Assembly: GCA_015501585.1 (NCBI GenBank)
Contig: JADNRY010001233.1
Coordinates: 1-14,353, forward strand
DNA length: 14,353 nt
Source of the DNA: Rhodocollybia butyracea
Lineage: Eukaryota > Basidiomycota > Agaricomycetes > Agaricales > Omphalotaceae
Direction of reading: 5' to 3'
In this document: one piece after another, positions 9,314 through 14,353 of the stretch
Numbering within the stretch: position 1 is the first letter of the stretch
How the letters are laid out: the number at the start of each line of letters is the position of its first letter
The notes under the pieces: generated by a model
What the model was told of the DNA's origin: nothing
Seen by the model: the letters and a program-made list of their open reading frames with translations, nothing else
Databases searched by the model: none
Made by a program: the position numbers and the translations under genes

Positions 9314-12225
9314 TTATGTATACCGTGAATTTAACGAGCCCTCTCTTTTTCTCTCCTGCTCTCTCAAGGGCTGCATCAAATTATTCCCAATTTTTCGGGC
9401 ATTTTCTGTTTGCTTTACCACTGCTACGGCGTTCTTATCCAATTCAAATGGAGCTTCAGGTAAAATTTCCTCTCGGTATTCCCTTCCCGCCTTGTCTTTG
9501 ACCCCTGTCACTTGAACAAGCTGACCGCAAAGATCGCGTCCACCAACAGATAGAACGCGGACAAATTTACCGGTTTGCTCGCCCTTTACTACGACAAGCA
9601 AATTTCGCTCGTACCGATGGTCTTGGGCAATCCGACTTGTTTCCTGATCCACGTCCTTCAAGTCTATTTTTTGGGGTTTTTGTTCATCCGTCCACACTCA
9701 ACTTTCCCGTTACTGGCATAGCGAAGAGACACGAGAATTCTTTTTGTTGGCTCAATGCAGTGGCAACATAGATCGATCGGTCACCCAAGCCCTTTTTGAG
9801 ACGAGGGTCTAGGATCCAGTGTTCTGGCGCCAATGCAGTTCAAGATTCCCCGTTCTGAGCACTGGAGGCGAGTTATCGCGGCCGCCTGCCTCATGTTCAA
9901 GCCACTCTCTCTCCTCTTCTTAGGCGCTTTCTCCGATTTTCTTCCTCTTCTCGATCCCTCTGCGCCTGTTTCCTGTAGAACTCTGCCATTGCAGCCTCGT
10001 ATTCCGGATTGCAAAGACCGTTGAGGATAGCTAGTTCTTGATCAGAGTATGTAGGGTGTACCCACTTTTAAAACTGTAATACACTGGTCTTTCCAGTCGC
10101 TCTGGTCCTCATGAAGGAAGTGGTGATTATCTTCACGGCGGAGTCTGGAATAGTCTATCCAAGAGCTGGCGCTGCGCCCATCTGGTTGCACCAGAATCGC
10201 GAGTCCGCTATGCGTAGAGTGGCTAACCTTGACATCCAAAACATGCATCGGAGACCTTTCATCAATTCGGCAGTTGTGTATGACGCCGGTCTGTTCACAT
10301 CAGCCCCGCCAACGACGGAGACACGAACACCCTTCCAAGGCGAAACTCCAGTGTGAGGATTTATACAAGAGGTTGTATTCGGATCCAAATTCGGAGCGAG
10401 CTTGGTCAGATCGAGGTGCTTGGAGGGACGTTCCGTGGTGAACGTGGCAGAATGCTCTGTAAGAAGAAACGGGTTTTCTCGACGGGTTTCACCCAGTGCA
10501 GTGAGATTGGGTTGGAACTGTAGACAATTGTGCTCGATGTTCAGGATAAGATCAAGCTGTGGAAGCCACACTTCGACATCTTTCTCATTGGTTGCACTTA
10601 CGAAACCTTCCATACCAGCGATCGGAACGAGTTTGAGTTCAATGGTGGAGACAATGGAATTTGATATCTGAGACTGTTGAACCCCTTTGATTGGGGAAAC
10701 GTTTTGAACGATTTTGACAAGGTCGCCTGAGGAGAACTTTTTCCGGAGGTGGATTTGTGGAACAGCTTCCAGAAAAGAGAATTCCCCGTCCGAAAATGCT
10801 ACCTCACAAAACAAGGGGTGTACTTCGTCAATAATACACGTAGTAAACGCTGCCCCTTGATATCCTGGGCTGACCTGAACATGTTCTCCAGGAGCAAAAT
10901 CCAAGAACTAGACGGAGGTACAGTCCGTAGGAAAGGAGATTCCGATTCCGGACAGCAGATTCGAAATCCTCGAAGAAATCTTTTGGAAATCCGCGTGGCA
11001 GCGAGAGGTTGCTTATCCTTTGGCGTACAATAGCTAACCCACAGTAGATTTCCTGGTCAAAGAGCAAGGTCTTTTTCTGATGTTCACAGACCAAGGGTTA
11101 GAGCAGTCCGTACCCGCAACACACGTTGTTTGCGCATGATGGGGGAATCGCTCATGAACCTCGGACATACTCCCCACACCATTTGCCCAAAGGCGAGAAG
11201 ACTTTTGCTTTTTGCGTTTTAGAGGACTATTCTTCTCAAGTTTTTTTCGTTTAAGTCCAATCTTAGACTCTTCAGAGTCAAGCTCGCCTTCTAAAACGGG
11301 CTCTGGCCAGGGGGTGCGGGGTAGAAACAGAACCAGACACTCTTCTTTCGAGTTCATTTCTCCGTTGTCGTTCGTAAGATTACTCCGGGATCCCACTGTA
11401 CAATCCGTGTTTAGCATGACCCTGTGTTGGGCTGGAGCGTCCAGTGACTGGGATGATGAAACGGTAAATCGTCTGAGTCCGGATCACCTCGGTTGATACC
11501 AAAGGTGGTGTCTCGATAATGGGAGCAGCATCGACTCTGAACGGAGTGGTTACGAGGCTGTGAATGGGCATCACCTCCAGATCATATCTGTCCGGCGTAA
11601 GCAATGATCCAGAATCTTTGGGAAAGGAGAACTTGGGATGCTGCCGATAGTACATATCGGCGAACCTCCTCAGATAGGATGAGAGTGGAGTATTTGAGTG
11701 ATTCATGTTCTGAACTTGTATATAAAGCATACCACGCTTATGCGAAGGAAAGGCAGCTCTAATAACATCAGGTGAAATTCTTTGCTTGCTAATGTCAGAC
11801 TGAATCTCTTTAACGATTATTCTTTGCGACCAGGCTAACGAGGCGTTAATGAATAGACGTTAAGACAAGTTTCAAGGCTCACTTTGCACTTTAACGCAAA
11901 AATTCATATCCAGGGACTTCTAGTGTTGCGCCGTAATTCTCTTCGAGCCACGGTGAACCTGAACAACATCTAACTCTGACGCGGGTCTAGTACTGGGACC
12001 TGCCTGAGATTGGTCTTGAATCTTATCAAGAAGAGTGTCCAGCCTAGAAGGTTCTGACCGCGAAACCAAGGGCACCAGATCCTGTGGCTTGTCGGCGGAA
12101 GAAGAATACTCGTTATCAGACTGCTCGTCTCCAGAATCGGCCTCGTAACTGATGAAAGGATTATGCGAATACTGAGCAAATCAAGTCATAATCTTTACTC
12201 ATGCGATGGGAAGAGTGCGTACCAT
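9314..12225 (-). pseudogene. SPT5-like KOW/NGN protein, degenerate copy
   Basis: Successive minus-strand frames follow the order of an SPT5-like protein. The acidic N-terminus (YSHNPFISYEADSGDEQSDN) has a start codon split off by a 51-nt intron (12222-12172). The NGN-like part spans MNFCVKVQ to KRGMLYIQVQNM, with a 48-nt intron (11882-11835) whose splicing removes two stops. KOW-like segments follow: GLYSG...DPGVIL with LFLPR, and FAPGEHVQVSPGYQG (from 10904) with KKFSSGDLVKIVQ. Next come a basic run (KRKKLEKNSPLKRKK, about 11270), a domain with GLAILVQ and WIDYSRL (about 10200), and a helix PEYEAAMAEFYRKQAQRDRE. The C-terminus has HWILDPRLKKGL and LLVVVKGEQTGKFVRVL, ending NNLMQPLREQ. About nine frame changes and one nonsense codon (TAG, 11922-11920) interrupt it. 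SPT5 is the RNA polymerase II clamp-associated elongation factor. This copy resembles the divergent, multi-copy Agaricomycete family rather than canonical SPT5. It is either a pseudogene or a gene hit by assembly indels. Confidence 0.7.
12172..12222 (-). other. Intron 1 of the SPT5-like gene
   Basis: A 51-nt GTACGC...CTCAG intron with a TATGAC branch-like element 12-17 nt before the acceptor. It begins directly after the proposed start codon, so exon 1 contributes only the methionine. Without this splice the N-terminal frame runs into a stop. Confidence 0.5.
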
Positions 12226-12672
12226 TTGACCGTAGATGCAACTGAGTATACTCAGAAGTTTTGAGTGCAAAGATTTTGTATACTTCTTAGTTAATTGTGA
12301 CGGTTTGTCGCCAGTGAAGGCGTGACATGCGAAAACACGTGCGCGTTTGACTAGTATGGACCCGTACTTATGAGCGCCGTAAATAATGTCGAACTATCAT
12401 TTATTGATGAAGAGGGTAGGAACTTTGCTTGTGGAATACTAATTCTGAATCAGCGGTATGTAGATGCTACTATCCCTCTCCTCTGTATCGTTACATCCAT
12501 GCTTTCATCGTACGCTGTCCAATCTCGTAAATTAAATAGGAAAGCACGAAACTGCAAAACGATAGTAAAGTCAACAGTAAAGTCGATTCAAAGTTGAAAC
12601 ATTGAAGCTTCAAGTTCCAAAATGCGAAGCAGTTCCTGTAGGAAGGTTAGCATCGTGAACGCTTGCAAGTAG
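12226..12672. other. Intergenic, with part of a tandem duplication
   Basis: This lies between the start of the SPT5-like gene and the end of the four-exon minus-strand gene. A 75-codon plus-strand frame at 12370-12597 has no domain and overlaps the duplicated segment, so I do not call it a gene. The SPT5-like promoter should lie at the left end, but no motif stood out. Confidence 0.4.
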
Positions 12673-12850
12673 CTACATCAGTACTTCGATGGAGGTCTGT
12701 GCTATGGTTGTACTATACGGTGTACGATGTCCAATCTCAGAGACCAGATGGGGAAGACCCGAAGGTGTGTAAGTCGATTTCGAAGTTAGAGAAGGTTGAA
12801 GTTCCATGAGCGCAAAGAAAGGTCCTGTAGGAAAGTTAGCGTTGGAAAGT
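12500..12850. repeat. Diverged tandem duplication, two copies about 190-212 bp apart
   Basis: Matching blocks occur in the same order. TACGCTGTCCAATCTC (12511) pairs with TACGATGTCCAATCTC (12723), 15 of 16 identical. AGTCGATT (12581) pairs with 12772. CCTGTAGGAAGGTTAGC (12635) pairs with CCTGTAGGAAAGTTAGC (12824), 16 of 17 identical. The offset falls from 212 to 189 bp, so indels have accumulated. The last pair is an intron branch point plus acceptor on the minus strand, so the last splice acceptor and exon of the neighbouring gene were duplicated. Confidence 0.65.
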
Positions 12851-13447
12851 AGGGTTAGAAGCACGATACGCACCTTGGCCGAATGCAAGAACACGCTCAA
12901 CACGCTCAGCATGATTGTAGCGTCAAGGAAAGGGCGTGAAGTACAATCCAGACAAAGGTTGCGTATCGTAAAATATAAGAGACAGGTAAGGCGGTGAGCT
13001 ACGAAAAGATATATCAGCGAGAGATTATGAAGAAAGAGAGTCGACGCACCAGTAGCCCAAATTCCACAGCCGGCCTATCAAGAACACTGAAAAGTGGTGC
13101 GAGCAGGAATGCATGTTGAGCAGACTCAAAGGTACGACGGAGGATCCATAAGCGAAGTCAAGATTGTCGGGAAAAATCTGACTAGCTTCAGAGAACTGCA
13201 AGAAAAGCCATATATCATCGATTAAGAAAAACGATTTAAAGAATAAACTTACAGTCGTTGAGACCGCAAAAGATGAAACAATGGGTCGCCAGAGAGAGCA
13301 CAAGTTGTCGTAGGAGACGAGAAAACGTATTAAGAACAGGAATAGAAGACGGAAGGACGAGGAGGACACTTCTTCTTGCGACGTTGGTGGTCCAGAAAAG
13401 AAAAAGCAAAGCTGTGCCACGACGTGGGATTTGCGGGATATCCTCAT
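12673..13447 (-). CDS. Possible four-exon gene, product unknown
   Basis: Exons 13447-13253, 13195-13050, 12998-12874 and 12824-12673 are separated by good GT-AG introns. These are 57 nt (GTAAGT to TTGCAG), 51 nt (GTGCGT to CGTAG) and 49 nt (GTGCGT to CTACAG, with a perfect CGCTAAC branch point). Phases 0, 2 and 1 are mutually consistent, and the last exon closes with TAG. The product would begin MRISRKSHVVAQLCFFFSGP and end QTSIEVLM. The best coding-looking part spans the third intron: AERVERVLAFGQ joined to GPFFALMELQPSLTS. One in-frame TGA (12925-12923) breaks exon 3. Other frames in exons 1 and 2 are also open, so the true frame is uncertain and the unit could be a non-coding spliced RNA. 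It starts 139 bp from the RTF1-like start in divergent orientation, suggesting a shared promoter. I recognise no family. Confidence 0.35.
12825..12873 (-). other. Intron with textbook branch point
   Basis: A 49-nt intron: donor GTGCGT, branch CGCTAAC, pyrimidine-rich tract, acceptor CTACAG. It is the strongest single splice signal in the window and the main reason to believe in a minus-strand transcript here. Confidence 0.6.
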
Positions 13448-13586
13448 AGCCACCAAGGCCTGGCTACCAAATATGGGATGCTGTGCCCGGCAGAATAAGC
13501 CCGGCTTGACGATTAGTTCACTTTTTTTCCCACTTGCTCTCGAACGTCCATCAGTATAATATAGTGGTAGTCTGTATCGTATAAAT
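13448..13586. promoter_or_regulatory. Divergent intergenic region upstream of the RTF1-like gene
   Basis: 139 bp separate the start codons of the minus-strand four-exon gene and the plus-strand RTF1-like gene. The region holds an AT-rich stretch just before the RTF1-like start (TATAATATAG at 13555-13564 and GTATAAATATGG ending at the start codon). It would act as a shared promoter if both genes are real. Confidence 0.35.
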
Positions 13587-14353
13587 ATGGATTCTCTTGA
13601 CGATGAACTTTTGGCTCTCGTCGAGGGACCTTGTAAACGCAAGCGCATCCTGAATGAAACCGAAAGCCCGGCTGGAAATCTGAATGAAAGTTTACAATCG
13701 TTTAGAAACCACGACTTGTATCCAGTGGATGGGCTTTACAGTAACGAAGAAGACAAGCAAACGTAGGTATTCTTGCCTTTCATTCGCCAGATTATTGACA
13801 TTTCCATTCAGACTATGGCGAATGACCGAACTACAGCGGGGATGATACTTGCCGAAAGGGCTGAAGAAATTCAAAAGGTCATTGATGGCGGGCGCTGTCT
13901 CAATGGTGGCACATCGTCAGAGTGTCGGTTCTGTCCTCTCGGCGAACAGGATTTTCCACTCCAGAGCCGTCCCAAGATAACGATCCTGCTCCTATCCCAG
14001 AGTCCCCCGGAAATGCATATCCACTCTACGAATCTCCACCCACTCCAGAGGCGTTTCAAGAACCAATTCATCTCTCAGCGCTCCAACACGCGGTCTACCC
14101 TACATGAACACACTCTACACTCCAACTTCTCCAGCTCCTCTGTTTGCTCGCTCCCCAACCCGGAAGTCTACCCGATGCCTCTCTCTCTGATCTAGAGCGT
14201 TGTCGGCTGTCTCGTCGTTTGGTTCTACGATTCTTCAAAATGACTTGGTTTGGGAAGTACATCCAGGGAATGTGGGTAAGATGTCAGACTAGTCTTGGAA
14301 GATATGAAATTTCACAAGTAAACGGTGAGCATCTTCAGGCTATTTCTCTCCCA
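13587..14353 (+). pseudogene. RTF1-like PAF1-complex subunit, broken and cut by window edge
   Basis: RTF1 is the PAF1-complex subunit that binds elongating RNA polymerase II and SPT5 through its Plus-3 domain. Exon 1 (13587-13762) begins MDSLDDELLALVEG, the usual acidic RTF1 start, and contains DLYPVDGLYSNEEDKQ. A 49-nt GTAGGT...TTCAG intron (13763-13811, branch ATTGAC) leads to LWRMTELQRG. One base is then missing at about 13840, and the next frame gives MILAERAEEIQKV, the conserved RTF1 'ERE-ILAERAEE' block. A Ser/Pro-rich linker follows with further frame changes, including a TGA at 14105-14107. The Plus-3 start is at 14183-14353: LSDLERCRLSRRLVLRFFK, WFGKYIQGMWVRCQ and GRYEISQVNG. The window ends there, perhaps just after an intron donor (GTGAGC). 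The breaks mean a pseudogene, a divergent paralogue or assembly indels. Confidence 0.75.
13763..13811 (+). other. Intron 1 of the RTF1-like gene
   Basis: A 49-nt GTAGGT...ATTCAG intron with ATTGAC as branch point 14-19 nt before the acceptor. Splicing joins AAG CAA AC to A CTA TGG and removes an in-frame TAG, restoring the RTF1-like sequence on both sides. Confidence 0.65.

Noticed and set aside
10111..10671. Overlapping plus-strand frames of 70-89 codons
   Set aside because: They are antisense shadows of the 249-codon SPT5-like frame at 10904-10155, which has KOW-type sequence.
11835..11922. C-to-T (RIP-like) mutation as the cause of three in-frame stops in the SPT5-like gene
   Set aside because: Two of the three stops fall inside a well-formed 48-nt intron, leaving one TAG, which is too little to argue for RIP.
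12370..12597. 75-codon plus-strand frame beginning MSAVNNVELSFIDEEG
   Set aside because: The first 29 codons look protein-like and a GTATGT follows, but no partner exon was found and the rest overlaps the tandem duplication.
13692..14107. Frames antisense to or overlapping the RTF1-like gene (60-66 codons)
   Set aside because: The plus-strand frames carry the RTF1 landmarks (ILAERAEE, Plus-3 start); the minus-strand frames have none.
1..14353. tRNA, rRNA or bacterial-type operon features
   Set aside because: No cloverleaf-like sequence, rRNA core motif or Shine-Dalgarno-organised gene string was seen, and the genes have spliceosomal introns.

Overview
This window looks like fungal chromosomal DNA, most likely from a mushroom-forming basidiomycete. 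The reasons are the very short introns (48-64 nt, with recognisable branch points), a KOW/SPT5-like protein family that I recall as expanded in Agaricomycetes, and an RTF1-like gene. No database search was possible, so the lineage is an inference.

Left part (338-5881): one LTR retrotransposon on the minus strand. The left LTR (338-1594) is complete and has inverted ends TGTTATGAC/GTCATAACA. The right LTR (5078-5881) lacks the 357 bp that would form its minus-strand 5' end. Between them lie a polypurine tract beside the left LTR, about 1.2 kb without coding signal, and a gag-like frame (4826-2814) with one CCHC zinc knuckle and two frame breaks. No protease, integrase or reverse transcriptase is visible, so the element looks non-autonomous and gag-only. 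Its LTR carries a tandem array of a 16-17 bp core and a second array of bZIP-like sites (TGAGTCA, TGACATCA).

Middle (about 6330-7060): a decayed plus-strand Ty1/copia polymerase relic, with reverse-transcriptase and RNase H motifs in collinear order but in several frames. The flanks 5882-6333 and 7060-8051 hold nothing I can name.

Right part: four host-type genes, all with short spliced introns. (1) An unidentified five-exon gene, 8757-8052 minus, with one frameshift. (2) A degenerate SPT5-like gene, 12225-9314 minus, with NGN-like and KOW-like segments and a characteristic C-terminal domain, broken by about nine frame changes. (3) A low-confidence four-exon gene, 13447-12673 minus, whose last exon lies in a diverged tandem duplication. 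(4) An RTF1-like gene, from 13587 plus to the window edge, ending inside the Plus-3 domain, with several frame breaks.

SPT5 and RTF1 are functional partners in RNA polymerase II elongation, so a degenerate SPT5-like gene about 1.4 kb from an RTF1-like gene is the most interesting gene-level association. Nearly every coding feature has single-base frame breaks, and the two LTRs also differ by many single-base deletions. Decay and uncorrected assembly indels therefore both have to be considered before any gene here is called dead.
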